NCBI RefSeq assembly: GCF_907164915.1
Contig: NW_025919156.1
Coordinates: 51,358-115,357, forward strand
Reading direction: 5' to 3'
DNA from: Impatiens glandulifera
Lineage: Eukaryota > Streptophyta > Magnoliopsida > Ericales > Balsaminaceae
DNA length: 64,000 bases
Below, in pieces: positions 12,331 through 24,475 of the stretch (positions within the stretch are counted from its first letter, which is position 1; the number at the start of each line of letters is the position of its first letter). Made by a program: the position numbers and the translations under genes. Under the pieces are notes generated by a model. That model did no database searches, was not told the origin of the DNA, and saw only the letters and a list, made by a program, of their open reading frames with translations.

Positions 12331-12864
12331 TTTATGCATATTTAAAATAAATAAGTAAACAAATGATTTGAGGTCCTCAAGACCAAAAATAATTTTAAGG
12401 AAGAAAAACTTAGTCCATAGGAATGGCAAATGTGCCACTTGTTGATCTATTGGAGCATGTTCTCATAAGAGTGTGCTCCAAGTTTCCTCCATGCAACTAT
12501 CATGTATCACCTACATAAAAATATATTTATAGATTTTCGTACCCACATTCACTTGGGTCCTCGGTCAATCATACCCTTAGGAATCCATATTTGAGTTATT
12601 CTGATGGATTTTTCATTTTGTGTTGTGATTAGTGTGTATGATTAAGGCTTAGCAGACGTCTTTCTGCTAGTAGTTGATCATTTAACCTTAGAGAATGGTT
12701 TTTGTTTAAAACTCCTTGACTTCTTGTTAGGTTTTGATATGTCAGACTTGCTGGATGCTTTCTTTCTAGGTTTCAACCAACTTACAGTTGACATAACATA
12801 AATAATCTCATCATTTAAGGTTAGATCCTCACAGCTTGGATCAGTTCTATTATCAATTAGACTC

Positions 12865-14732
12865 TGATAGGATCGGCGTAATCGATAGAGACGGGGGTCT
12901 GGCTATTGATGACGGCTTCGGATAAACAATTTAATAGAAATCCTGTTAGCGATTTAAATAACTTTTTATTCTTCACAAACCCTTGCAAACTCTTGAACGA
13001 TTCAAGTGCGGAAACATTTGATCAAGTTTGAAACTAAGAACCAAAGAATGAGAAGATGACATAATATAAATGACACAACAGTATGTTTATGGATGTTTAG
13101 AGCAAAACTCTCCTACGTCACCCCTTCTTCCAACCACTAGAAGGATTCACTATACGTTTCTTACAATCAAATACAGTTGCACGGCTAACTCACTTTTGAA
13201 CAAAACAGACTTTGTTCAACTTATATTATATTGAAAAATATCACTCTGCTAGACAATACTTTGATTTTATCTCTCTCTTGATATACACACAGTAAAACAA
13301 GAAAGCACTTCGTGAGATTGTAAGTTCAGTAGTTCGTTCGTATGCATATTTCTTAGTGTTCAACACATATTCTTTCGTTGTCCTTGAAGATCTTTAAATA
13401 GAGAGCATGTACTAACGGTCGAATCTTCTATAATGAAACGTGGCGAACTTCCATTAGAAATCCTCCATAGTACACAAGTACATCAAACTCTAAGCACCAG
13501 GATCGTGGTCGTACTGATCTGGTAGTGCGACAAATATTCTTCTAGGATATTCCCGCATGAAACAAGTAGTGGGAAGAGTATTTGCTTATGTGGCATTAGT
13601 TAATTGGTTGCAACTGGCTGTCGTACTGATCTGCACGGAATAGTGGAGCAGAAGTAGCATACAGCTAGTTGATCGTGGAAAGACGAATCATAGCTTCAAG
13701 AAACTACTTAAGCATGGCATTAGACATTTTTACAATTAGACTAACAAGTCTAATAACGTTAGACGTCCCCGTCTAATAGTAGGATCCATTAGACCACCTG
13801 GTATAATGGGATTAGACGACACATCTAATTATGGTTCCCTTCAGACTAATCTGAAGGAGTTAGACATCATGTCTAACTTTCTTCTCTATTATACGACATG
13901 TCTAACTACACATCCCTTTAGACTAATATGAAGGAGTTAGAATGCACGTCTAACTCTCATCTGTTAGACGACACGTCTAACTACGCTTCCCTTCAGACTA
14001 ATCTGAAGGAGTTAGACTGCACGTCTAACTTTCAAATCTGTTAGACTACACGTCTAACTACGTATCTGTTAGACTGCACGTCTAACTACGCCTGTTAGAC
14101 TGCACGTCTAACTACGTATCTGTTAGACTGCACGTCTAACTACGTATCTATTAAACTACACGTCTAATTACGTATTCATTAGACTGCATGTTTAACTACG
14201 TATCTGTTAGACTGCATGTCTAACTACGTATCTGTTAGACAACACGTCTAACTACGTATCCGTTAGACATCACGTCTAACTACGTATCTATTAGATTGTA
14301 CGTCTAACTACGTCTGTTAGATTGCACGTCTAACTACGTATCCGTTAGACTGCACGTCTAACTACGTATCTGTTAGACTGCACGTCTAACTACGTATCCA
14401 TTAGACTACACGTCTAACTACGTATCTGTTAGACTGCCCATCTAACTACGTTTGTTATACTGCACGTCTAACTACGTATTTGTTAGACTACACGTCTAAC
14501 TACGTATATGTTAGACTGTACGTCTAACTACGCCTGTTAGACTGCACGTCTAACTGAATGTGTCTAATAGCCAATAAGTCTAATGGGCCTCATTCAAACT
14601 TAGCCTCCACATGTTTTCAATACACCTGTACCAAAAAAATTAGACGGCTTAATTTAAGTTTTATACCAACTCATAATCAAAATTCCATTAGACAAAATAC
14701 TTTACCCTTAGTCAAAATAATTTGACCCAACA
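12865..14732 (-). repeat. Solo LTR (LTR-b) inserted in gag of element 1
   Basis: The plus strand begins TGATAGGATCGG (12865) and ends ATTTGACCCAACA (14732), the canonical TG..CA ends of this LTR family. The 5-bp sequence GACTC flanks it on both sides (12860-12864 and 14733-14737). Both flanks are gag sequence and no internal region is attached, so this is a solo LTR left by LTR-LTR recombination after integration. The conserved CCTACGTCACCCCTTCTTC block is at about 13108-13130, and a TATA-like TATTTAAAGATC (minus) is near 13390-13400. Confidence 0.88.
13735..14560. repeat. Palindromic tandem array in LTR-b U3
   Basis: About twenty near-identical units with the dyad GTTAGACTGCACGTCTAAC (7-bp arms, 5-bp centre), joined by short linkers such as TACGTATCT. 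The first part contains longer units that include CTTCAGACTAATCTGAAG, itself an inverted repeat. Confidence 0.92.
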
Positions 14733-15529
14733 GACTCCCTTTAACAAATCTTATTGTCTTAAACTTGTCTATTGCTGAGTTTAACTTCTTACAAAACTTG
14801 TCTGAGTTATCAATTTCAATTCCTAAACCGGATTTGTATCCGACAGGCCTTAACAGACTAATTTGATATTTGACAGCTTCTCCAGACCTTGTCCATTAAC
14901 TGACAATATATGTTAAATGTTGGTTTTTAGAAGAAAGAGTTTGAATCTTTTCCTTGAGCTTCTCATTCTCAGATGAGAGCACATTCATTTTGATTCGGAA
15001 GTTTGAGAAAAAAATGGTTCATCATTTTCTTATTTTGACCTTGTTTCATTTTTAGATTCAGATAACTTTTTGTACTCCAAGACCATGTTATTGAATGCAG
15101 TAACTAAGTCATCTCGTAAAAACTCTTCTGAAGACAAATCAAATACCTCAGAATCTTCTTCTTCTCTTGCCATGAAGCAAGAAACCTTTTCATCATCACT
15201 ATCAATATCACTATCACTGAATGATGAGTTATCTGTGTCACTTTGCATCCTCTTAGCCTTGCTGTCAGCCGCTATGAGGGCCTTCAACTCATTTTCGTTG
15301 TCTTTCTTCTTCTCATCATATTTTGGCTCACTGCACTCCAATTTGTAATGACCTAGTATATCACAGTTAAAACATTTCACGTTAGCCTTAAATTTAGTCT
15401 TATCATCATTATTATTGTTTGAAAAGTTTTAGTTAGAATTGCTCTTCTTCATGAATTTGCCGAATTTCTTCAAGGAGAGAGCCATCGCATCGCTTCTCGG
15501 TAGCCGTCTTTACTTCAGTGACAACTGGT

Positions 15530-16029
15530 NNNNNNNNNNNNNNNNNNNNNNNNNNNNNNNNNNNNNNNNNNNNNNNNNNNNNNNNNNNNNNNNNNNNNNN
15601 NNNNNNNNNNNNNNNNNNNNNNNNNNNNNNNNNNNNNNNNNNNNNNNNNNNNNNNNNNNNNNNNNNNNNNNNNNNNNNNNNNNNNNNNNNNNNNNNNNNN
15701 NNNNNNNNNNNNNNNNNNNNNNNNNNNNNNNNNNNNNNNNNNNNNNNNNNNNNNNNNNNNNNNNNNNNNNNNNNNNNNNNNNNNNNNNNNNNNNNNNNNN
15801 NNNNNNNNNNNNNNNNNNNNNNNNNNNNNNNNNNNNNNNNNNNNNNNNNNNNNNNNNNNNNNNNNNNNNNNNNNNNNNNNNNNNNNNNNNNNNNNNNNNN
15901 NNNNNNNNNNNNNNNNNNNNNNNNNNNNNNNNNNNNNNNNNNNNNNNNNNNNNNNNNNNNNNNNNNNNNNNNNNNNNNNNNNNNNNNNNNNNNNNNNNNN
16001 NNNNNNNNNNNNNNNNNNNNNNNNNNNNN
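15530..16029. other. Assembly gap of exactly 500 N
   Basis: A run of exactly 500 Ns, which looks like a placeholder of fixed size, so the true gap length is unknown. It removes the N-terminal gag, primer-binding site and 5' LTR expected for element 1. Any translation spanning it is meaningless. Confidence 0.98.
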
Positions 16030-16593
16030 ATTAAATTCTAACCAGTTCTTCAACAACATTCCAGACCGCCTCCTTGACATAGCGTAGGTGCATTCAAAGC
16101 TCCAAACGATAAGGATTTCTCTCGTGTTGTTCGCGGAGCCAACACCTAAATGAATAACGAGTTATAGGAGGTAATTATCGTTCGTATTCCAGATTTATAG
16201 AGGAAAATACTTTGTATCCTATGTTCTTCATTCTCTTGTCTAGAAATCTTTACCAGATGTCTCCAATACATTGGCAAGCTTCTATCTCAATGAGTGTCAG
16301 CCTTCTAGAGCAATGGTGAAACTAAGATGAAGCTCCATTAGAGAAGAAGACGTCTAGATCGAAAGAACGCATTGTTCCTCTATTCTTCAACTTTGGAATT
16401 CAGCCATCGGACGAACAACAAAGTGATGAGAAAAGACAATTTCCTATGTGACCACATGTGACTGTCCTTGGTCGAAGAATGTCCTTGCGTAGCCTCAGGA
16501 ATCGGCGAGGTGGAAAGACTGTCGAGGAAGACAATGAACGACCTTTTCAGCTTTTCACCTTGTGAAATATCTGATTCTGCAAGTTACAAGGCG
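16030..16593. other. Unassigned DNA between gap and LINE
   Basis: No recognised gene. It is not gag or LTR of the neighbouring family, so it lies outside element 1 or is a different insertion. It has higher GC than its surroundings and could be part of a LINE 5' region or an old LTR, but no motif proves either. Confidence 0.4.
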
Positions 16594-18246
16594 TGATTAT
16601 TTTTTGAAAAATAGATTATTGTCATTTCATTAAAAATCCCAAAAGTGAGAGTGAGTTTCAAGAATCAAAGCTAGATAAGCCTTAGTATTGATGTAAATAA
16701 CAAATGAATTACAGACAAACAAGTTGAATCACAATCACAAACAAACAACCAAACACAAACAAACAAGTTCTACAATTTTTTAAATCTGAATTTACTTATG
16801 ACGATTTTGAAAGGAATATTCCACCTTTGGCTTAGTCTCTAGTTTTCTTTATTTTTCGGAATTCCTCTTCAAGTGTATATGAGTGCATTTCCATCTGTAA
16901 TAACATCTTTCTAGACCTTTTCCACCATTCTAGAAATTGTGCTATAGATTCTTGCATTTCGCTCTCTCCAGATATTGTAAACCGAACTCTCAAAATGCAT
17001 TTGACAACATTTACATAGAATTTTTTGTCGTTAGCCTTAATCATTATTATGTATCTAATCTCATTGCACGTTCTTAGAAAATTAGAAATATTTACATTCT
17101 TTGTAAATTTGAACCGTAAATGAGAGACAAATGAGATTAGACAATTAACATCTTTGATGCTTATATATTGCATGATTCTATCTCTTGACGTCAATCTTTT
17201 CATATATGTTAATCAAATGATGAATTTGTGTTGAGGAATAATCTTTGTAGACCAGACCACTTTGTGCCAATCGACCACCTGCTCCTTTCTTCTTATGATT
17301 TCCCAAGCCACAATGAGCATTTCATTCCATTCAATTTCAAATCTTTTAAAGTTATTTTTGTCGTTGAACTGCATATTATTGATCAGGTTTTAAATTCTTT
17401 CTCCTTTAATAATCGCCTCATAATTGAATCACATTTTCATTCGTATACATCTCTGACCGAGGACATAAGGCATTCTATTTTGATTTTGCTTGTTTGGAAT
17501 TCATCTTTAAGAATGATAAGATTATTCTCTAGTCATGGATCATGCTAGAATAATACTCCCCTTCTATTTATGATAGTGAATTTCATCATTTTATCAACAT
17601 CATTTCTTGATCTTATAATTTTCTTTAATGAACATACCATTTCATTCATGATTCTGTATGTCTAGATGCTTCATTCTCCTTTCATAAATTTCGAGTGAAC
17701 TTATTTTACCTTTAAAGAGTCCGTTTTCTTTTCAAGTGCCTATATATGTCGAAATGTAAGTGCTCTATTTCATTCCACACAATTCTTTATTCTAAGACCT
17801 CCTACTTCTTTGGGGGTGCAAACATTTTCCCATGTGACTTTTTTCCAATTTATGCCTTGTATGCCCCATATGTAGTCTCTCATGATCCGGTCTAATTGTA
17901 CCATAACTTTCTTTGGGATGAATATTTTTGTAGCGCAATAGCCAATTATTCCCATAATAACTCTTTTCACGAGTTATATTCTTCCTGTATATGACATATT
18001 TTTAGTTTCCCATCCAAGGACAGAGTGTTTAACCTTTTCAATAAGTGGTCTGAAATGTGATCTTTAAAGTACTCCGAGATATTTCACTAGTAGGGTGCCT
18101 TCTTTGACTCCCATGATATTGAAGATTTCTTTCTTTATAAACTTATAATACTGCTAAACATTGTTAGAGATTCTTTGATTGTACTAACAGATTTAACATC
18201 CGTATGAGCCACTAAAAATAGGTCATCAGCGAAACATATATGTGTG
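16594..18246 (-). mobile_element. LINE-2, 3' portion
   Basis: This is the 3' part of the LINE whose 5' part lies at 42875-46990; the two were separated by the gypsy insertion. The GTGTG (minus CACAC) at 18242-18246 repeats at 42870-42874. The 3' untranslated end (16600-16660) contains CATTTCATTAAAAATCCCAA on the plus strand, shared with LINE-1 at about 4033. A short A/T-rich tail near 16594 probably marks the 3' end. Confidence 0.8.
16832..18246 (-). pseudogene. LINE-2 ORF2 C-terminal part (RT palm end and zf-RVT)
   Basis: The minus strand begins at the insertion point with HICFADDLFLVAHTDV (about 18246-18200). The FADD is the RT catalytic motif C of L1-type elements. Farther on, 17770-17970 encodes FIPKKVMVQLDRIMRDYIWG followed by KKVTWENVCTPKEVGGLRI, the thumb/connection segment typical of plant LINE RTs. 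16832-17203 fits the C-terminal zf-RVT and tail region (it starts KRLTSRDRI). Several frameshifts and stops separate these pieces. Confidence 0.8.
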
Positions 18247-18733
18247 TGATATAGCTTAAAGTAGATTTAAACTGATAAATTAGTTATAAATTAGAGATAT
18301 CTTGATTTTAAGTGGAGAGTAGAATAGAATGGAGGGTGAGAATGATATTCAAAATTGCACTCTGCAATTGAGAGGATTAGGTGAGTGAGTAATAAATTAA
18401 CAATTAAGGAAGACGAAGATATGAGATAGGAGATAGAAGATAGAGAGATAAGTTGACCTTAGAAGGTTTCTATAAAAATGTTTGATACCTTTGCAGATCA
18501 TGATCTCTTCTTTATATACGCATCATCTACCATAATTAACTTCCCGCCAATTCCATATTTTTGGATACTACCTTATTAATAATTATTTATTAAGTATTCC
18601 ATATTTTGGCTAATTGCCTTATTTATAACTATTTATTGTGCATAATTAAAAATAGAGTCGCTGACATGGGTTATGTGTACCCGTCATCTTATTTTAGGGT
18701 TAGGAAACCTAACCCTAACAATTCCTTATAATA
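18247..18733 (-). repeat. 3' LTR of gypsy chromovirus
   Basis: It matches 42369-42869 almost along its length, including GATCATGATCTCTTCTTTAT and AAACCTAACCCTA near the inner end. In minus orientation it ends GCTATATCA, next to the target duplication CACAC. The inner border is preceded (minus) by the purine run GAAGGGGAGACTAA. Its start reads TATTA rather than TG in both copies, which is unusual. Confidence 0.85.
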
Positions 18734-21700
18734 TTAGTCTCCCCTTCAACGTTTGTTCGGCCACGAATAACTCAATTAAAATGAGAAGCTGATTTGTTGC
18801 CAACCAATCCGAGTTATGAGAATTTTGATTCCAACCAAGCGTCATCCTCCCATGTAGTATCATCGCCGTTGAATTAGACCAACGAACTAAATATTGACCA
18901 ATGTTGTGTTCATCTTTCCAAATATTTTTTTCATCCAAAATAGTAATCGGAACAGTTGTTGACTGAGTTTGTACGGATGGAACATGTGGAATAGCCAATA
19001 TTTCCTACTTTCTTTTTAAGTAGCGACACATGAATCTCTTTATGCATCTTAGCTGTAGAAGGAATATCCTATATGTAAGCCACTTGTCCCACTCGCTCTA
19101 TAATTCAGAAAGATCCATAGAACTTTGGGCTAAGTTTATATTCTTCCCTCTATTTGACGTATGTCGATAAGGCTATAGTTTAAGGAATACCCAATCATCC
19201 ATTACTAAAACAAAGTCCACTCGTTTCTTTTTTCCTTGCTTCTTCATTCGATTTTGGGCTCTATGAAGATGAAATTGCAACAATTTAAGAGTTTCCTCTC
19301 TGGCTGATAAACTTCTATCCACTACATCTACTCTAGAATCACCGACCATGTAAGGATAGTGAACATGAGGTGGATGACCATAGACAATCTTATATGGTGA
19401 TGATAGTGCAGCCGAATGAAAATTTGTATTGTACCACATTCGGCTAAAGGCAGTCATTTAGCTCATGTTTGCGGTTTTTAACCAACCATACATCGTAGAT
19501 ATGTCTCCATGCTTATATTTACCACTTCTGTTTGACCATTGGTTTGAGGATGGTACGTTGTTGACATCACTTGGGTAATTCCCTAAAATTTGCATAATTC
19601 CTTACAAAATGTACTAACAAATATCGTATCCATGTCGCTAACGATAGTGAGTGGCATACCATATAACTTGAATATATGATCTAGAAAGACATGAGCAACA
19701 CTCCTTGCTGAATAGGGGTGTCCCATACTAATGAAATGCGCCATCTTTAAAAGTCGGTCAACTACAACTAAAATAACTATATGCCCCTGTGATTTTGGTA
19801 ATCTTTCTACAAAATCCATAGATATGTCACTCCAAATAGAATTAGGAATCTCCAATGGTTGCAATAAACCCTTCGTCCCATGATTTTCCCATTTTTGTTA
19901 CAGACATTCAAGACAATTCCTAAGGAACACCCTTACATCGCGCTCCATACTACGCCAATAATATGCTTGTCTTAGTTTCTGATATGTCACCATCACACCT
20001 GAATGGCCTCCCACTACAGAGTTATGCATTGTAGATATTATGTATGATCTGAGTTCCTTATCATCTCCCACCAAGATATGCCTGTATTTTTTCAATTACC
20101 CATTGATAAACGAAAAATACTTAATACCTTGAGGATCGGATTGTAACTTAGTAACAATTTACTTCAGATTCACGTCTTCATCCCATGTCTTAGTTATTTT
20201 CTTTAATAATACTGATGAGAATTCAGATAGTGCTAGACAAGTTCCATCTGAATTAATTCTAGATATTGCATCAATATATACATTCTCCTTGCCTTTATTG
20301 TATTGCACTGAAAACTCAAACCCCAACAGTTTATAAAGTCATTTCTCTTGACTAGGGTGTTTAATCTTTTTCTCCAACAAGTGTTTTAATGAGTCATGAT
20401 CCGTTTTAATGATGAATGGTTTGAATTTTAAATAACTTCTCCATTTCTTGATAGCATGTAATACAGCTAACATTTCTTATTCATAAGAAGATAAGACCTA
20501 TATTTTCGAACTGAGCCCTTTACTGATATATGCCACAGGGTGTCCTTGCAACATCAAAATCGCACCCATACCATTGTTACTCGCATCAGTTTCAACCACA
20601 AAACTTTCCTTGAAATTATGTAATTTCAGTACTATGGATTTATCATTGCCTTTTTCAATTCCTCAAATTCCATAGTTGCTTCTTCATTCCAAGCTAATTT
20701 TCTCATTTTCAATAAGGATGTTAGTGGCCGGCTATAGACCCATAATTCATAACAAACCTCCTATAGTAACCTGTCAAGCCCCAAAATCCTCTAAGTTGTT
20801 TCAATGAATTAGGAGACGGACATATTTTAATAGCTAATATTTTTGACATATCTACAACAACTCCCTACTGTGAAATAACATGTCCAAGGTAATCTACTTC
20901 CAAACAAGCAAAAATACACTTGGAATGTTTCAAAACTAATTGATGTTGTTTCAGTAACTCAAATACCAATCGCAACTACTTTAAGTGATCCTCCCATGTT
21001 CGACTATAGATCAAAATGCTGTAAAAAACTAGTACAAATTTCCTTAAATAAGGCTTAAAAACCTCATTCAACATTTGTTGAAACGTGGAAGGTACATTTG
21101 TCAAACCCAAAGGCATCACTACAAATTCAAAATGACCCTCATGTGTCTTGAATGCAGTTTTATAAATGTTTTCCTCCTTCATTCTGACTTGATGATAAAC
21201 AAATCTTAAATCCAGTTTAGAATAAATACAAATACCATATAACTCATCCATTACTTCTTCTATTAATGGAATTGGATATTTATGTTTAATAGTTAACTCA
21301 TTTAAATGTCGGTAGTCGATGCATAATCTCTAGCTTTTGTCTTTCTTTTTTACCAGCACAACGGGTGAAAACAATGGACTATAATATTTGCGTATCACTC
21401 ATGATTTAAGCATCTCTTCTATCATGCCTTCCATTTCATCCTTTAGGAGTGCAGGGTATTGGTATGGGATTAAGCTAACGATTCCTGCTCCTTCTTTGAG
21501 ATTAATTCGATGTCATAATTGCGAATAGGTGGAAGTGTTGTAGGTTCTCTGAATAATTCTTAAAACTCTATTAGCAGTTTATCCAATAATTGTTCTTTGT
21601 CAACCTGTAGTGAAGATATTATTAAGGAATACAATTCTGATTCACACCTTTTTTGATTCCCCAGTACTTAGCATAGCCATATTAGCGCCCTTTCGGATAA

Positions 21701-22393
21701 CCTTCCTTAACGTCATGCTTTCTATCATGGAAACAAAATTGGATGTATCCCCATGTAGCTTCCGCAGTTCACCATTAAGTGAAAATTTCATTATTAGATT
21801 CTTGAAGTCCCATTGAATTCCACTAAGTGTCACCAACCATTCGATTATGAGCATAATGACATACTTAAGAATGGACAATACTCATGCATTGACATTAAAT
21901 TTTATACCCTGAGTTAACCATAGCAGTCCAAGACATTTTCTAGTACTTACTAATTGATGACCGCTTGCTACTATGACCATTAGTTTAACCGACGTAAACA
22001 TTACAAATTTTGTATTTCTGATCACTCGTGGGTTAATAAAATTACGTGTTCTTCCCGAGTCTATCAGAATATATATGTTGTGTCGTCCTACCATTCCTTG
22101 CACCTTCATGGAATCGAATGTATTTAATCTTTCAATTTTCATTGCAACACCATCTTCTAATTTGTCCACGGTTTCAACCAATTTTTCTTCCTGATTCTCT
22201 TCCTCGAACAATTCATTTATCATTGAAATGGCACCCGCTACTCGCATTTATCTTCACAATAGAAGCACTGATTGTTTTTCTTTTCGTCATACGCTTTATG
22301 ATCTAAATTGACTTTCCTTGGAATAGTATTTGTTCCTCTATTGTATTGGCTTGTACTATTAGAACTGATCGCAAGGTTTGTCGATGTTCTATT
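18726..22393 (-). pseudogene. Ty3/gypsy chromovirus pol (PR-RT-RH-INT-chromodomain), broken
   Basis: Order on the minus strand: a CCHC start (NNQCFYCEDKCE) near 22250; aspartic protease with ILIDSGRTRNFI near 22050; RT at 20976-21251 with [15 protein letters not shown] and [15 protein letters not shown]; RNase H near 20350-20480 with IIKTDHDSLKHLLEKK; integrase zinc finger at 19898-20095 (GGHSG, then CLEC) and core at 19583-19864 (MDFVERLPKSQG, VVDRLLKMAHF); integrase C-part at 19173-19457; chromodomain-like segment at 18726-18998 (PITILDEK, GQYLVRWSN). The chromodomain marks a chromovirus. The RT active site reads FYSILIYS where FFDDILIYS is usual, so the enzyme is dead. There are many stops and frameshifts. 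The gag part was separated by the insertion at 22394-41443. Confidence 0.88.
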
Positions 22394-22769
22394 TGTTAGG
22401 ATCGGTGATGGTAATAGAGACATCGGTCTGAGTATTGTGAACATCTTATACACTTCAATTAGATTTTAACTCTGTTAGTAGTTAAATTATGTTTCTATTC
22501 TTCACAAATCTTCACAAACTCTTGAAAAACTTTAACTACGGAACCGTTTGTTGAATTTAAAGCTTAAGACAAATAAATTTCAATGGAAAAAAGTAAAGAA
22601 CACGGAGTTTTATGAATGTTCTGAGATAAAACCCCTACGTCACCCCTTCTTCCTCAATAGGAAGGATATTCACTAGAAGACTTTAACATGTATAACACAC
22701 TACACAAACCCAGTAAGAAACTACAAGACTTAATAACTGCCTACTTCTAAAATTCTAGTTAACTCTTTG
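22394..22769 (-). repeat. Solo LTR (LTR-d), left portion
   Basis: Plus strand begins TGTTAGGATCGG at 22394 after the target duplication CTATT (22389-22393). It has the conserved CCTACGTCACCCCTTCTTC block at 22633-22652. The LTR is interrupted at 22769 by element Z and resumes at 40504; CTTTG (22765-22769 and 40499-40503) is the duplicated target of Z. Confidence 0.88.
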
Positions 22770-24285
22770 TGATAGGATCGACATAATCTATAGAGACGGG
22801 GGTCTTACGATTGAGGACGGTTTAGGAAAAACGATTTGATAGAAATCCTGTTAAGGATTTAGATCACTTTATATTCTGCACAAACCCTTACAAACTCTTG
22901 AACGATTCAAGTGTGGAAATATTTGCTTGAGTTTGAAGCTAAGAACCAAGAATGAAAAGATGACAGAAAGAAACAACACAACAGTTTGTTTATAGATGTT
23001 CGGAGTTAACTCTCCTACGTCACCCCTTCTTCTAACCACCAGAAGGATTCACTAAACTTTCAACGAATCAAATACAATCGCAAGACTAGCTCTCTATTGA
23101 ACAAATTATACTTTGTTAAACTTACACTATGATTAATATCACTCATCTAATACAATGCTTTGATTCCAACTCTTTCTTGATTGAACACTCAGTAAAAGCA
23201 GGAAATCAATTCTCTCAATATGACAATTTGTATTCTTAAGATAGAATAATCTGAGTATCGATAGATCGATGGTTCTTCCGTTGTCCTTGAGGATCTTGAA
23301 ATAAGGGTCAGGTACTAAAGGTCAAATCTTCCATAATGACACGTGGTGAGCTTCCGTTTGGAGCGCCTCCATAGTGGTCGTACCAATCTCGTAGTGCGCC
23401 AAATATTCTTCAAGGATATTCCTGCAAAAATAAGTAGTGAGAAGAATATTTGCTTACGTGGCATTAATCAATTGGTTGCAACTGGCTGTCGTACTGATCT
23501 TAACAACAAAATGGAGCAAGAGTAGCGTACAACTAGTTGATCGTGGGTAGACGGGTGCTAGTTTCAAGCAACTGCTTAAGCCTAGCATTAGACGTATTGC
23601 ACTTAGACGCCCCCGTCTAATATCAGGATCCATTAGGCTACTTGGTTTAATGCGATTAGACAACACGTCTAATACAACATCCCTTCAGACTAATCTGAAG
23701 GATTTAGACTACAGGTCTAACTTCCATTAGTTAGACAGTATGTTTAACTATACATCCCTTTAGACTAATCTGAAGGAGTTAGACTGCACGTCTAACTCTT
23801 ACTAGTTAAACTGCATGTCTAACTCTCACTAGTTAGTTTGCACGTGTAACTACGTCTGTTAGACTGCACGTCTAACTTCGCTAGTTAGATTGCACGTCTA
23901 ACTACGTTTGTTAGGCTACACGTCTAACTCCAATAGTTAGACGACACATCTAACTACGTTGATTAGACTGCACGTCTAACTGCGCTAGTTAGACTGCACG
24001 TCTAACTACGTCTGTTAGACTTCACGTCTAACTACATTTGTTAGACTGCACGTCTAACTCTGATAGTTAGACTGCACATCTAACTAAGTCTGTTAGACTG
24101 CACATCTAACTCTGCTAGTTAGACTACACGTCTAACTCAACGCATTTAATGCCAAATTAGTCTAATGAAGCTCATTAAGACTAAGTCTAATATGACATGT
24201 TTTCGATACACCTGCACCAAAAAACAATTAGACTGCATAGATAGAGTTTTATATACATTCATCATCAAAATAATTTGACTCAACA
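22770..24285 (-). repeat. 3' LTR of element Z
   Basis: Plus strand begins TGATAGGATCGAC and ends AATTTGACTCAACA. It pairs with 38893-40498: in the first 215 bp I count about 15 mismatches. The CCTACGTCACCCCTTCTTC block is at 23013-23032. The adjacent purine tract (minus AAAAAGGGGAAAAT) and the ORF3 C-terminus on its inner side make it the 3' LTR. Confidence 0.92.
23590..24140. repeat. Palindromic tandem array in 3' LTR of Z
   Basis: Around seventeen units of the GTTAGACTGCACGTCTAAC dyad, with linkers alternating between TACGTCT-like and TCCGCTA-like sequences, giving a unit length near 26 bp. It starts with two longer units that contain CTTCAGACTAATCTGAAG. Confidence 0.92.
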
Positions 24286-24299
24286 ATTTTCCCCTTTTT
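24286..24299 (-). other. Polypurine tract of element Z
   Basis: On the minus strand CAAAAAGGGGAAAAT abuts the LTR start TGTTGAGTCAAA. Its place between the ORF3 end (24476) and the LTR fits a plus-strand primer. Confidence 0.75.
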
Positions 24300-24475
24300 G
24301 ATGATTATGTTAAAATGTTTGCATAGTTAACAAATTAAACATTCATCATATAAATAATAAGTAAAACTTATTCATCCATCTTACATAAAAACTTTTCAAT
24401 ACCACCAATATTAAGAAACCATGTTTAGAAAGCCAAAGTCATAAACTAACAGTAGAGTAGTTTAAGGAGGAGAGA

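Larger units (their letters stand above)
12340..15529 (-). pseudogene. Copia-type gag of element 1, split by a solo LTR and truncated
   Basis: Minus-strand gag sequence is present on both sides of the solo LTR at 12865-14732. The best part, 15030-15380, encodes a CCHC zinc knuckle (CFNCDILGHYKLEC) followed by the acidic, Ser-rich segment CFMAREEEDSEVFD and a LVTAFNNMVLEYKKL segment; all have close equivalents in the gag of Y and Z. Just upstream is a SLKKFGKFMKKSN-type segment at 15440-15500. The UBN2-type N-terminal domain is missing because the sequence runs into the N gap. The C-terminal part lies at 12340-12864. Confidence 0.75.

Noticed and set aside
13735..14560. Array resembling a CRISPR (regular short palindromic repeats with short linkers)
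   Set aside because: The linkers are themselves repeated and only 7-9 bp long, there are no unique spacers or cas genes, and the array lies within plant LTR borders.
15433..16087. Open frames of about 200 codons across the N run
   Set aside because: They exist only because the Ns contain no stop codons; real coding sequence covers only the gag stretch left of 15529.
18690..18725. Telomere-like AAACCTAACCCTAAC
   Set aside because: Only two imperfect units, present at the same place in both chromovirus LTRs, so it is part of the LTR.
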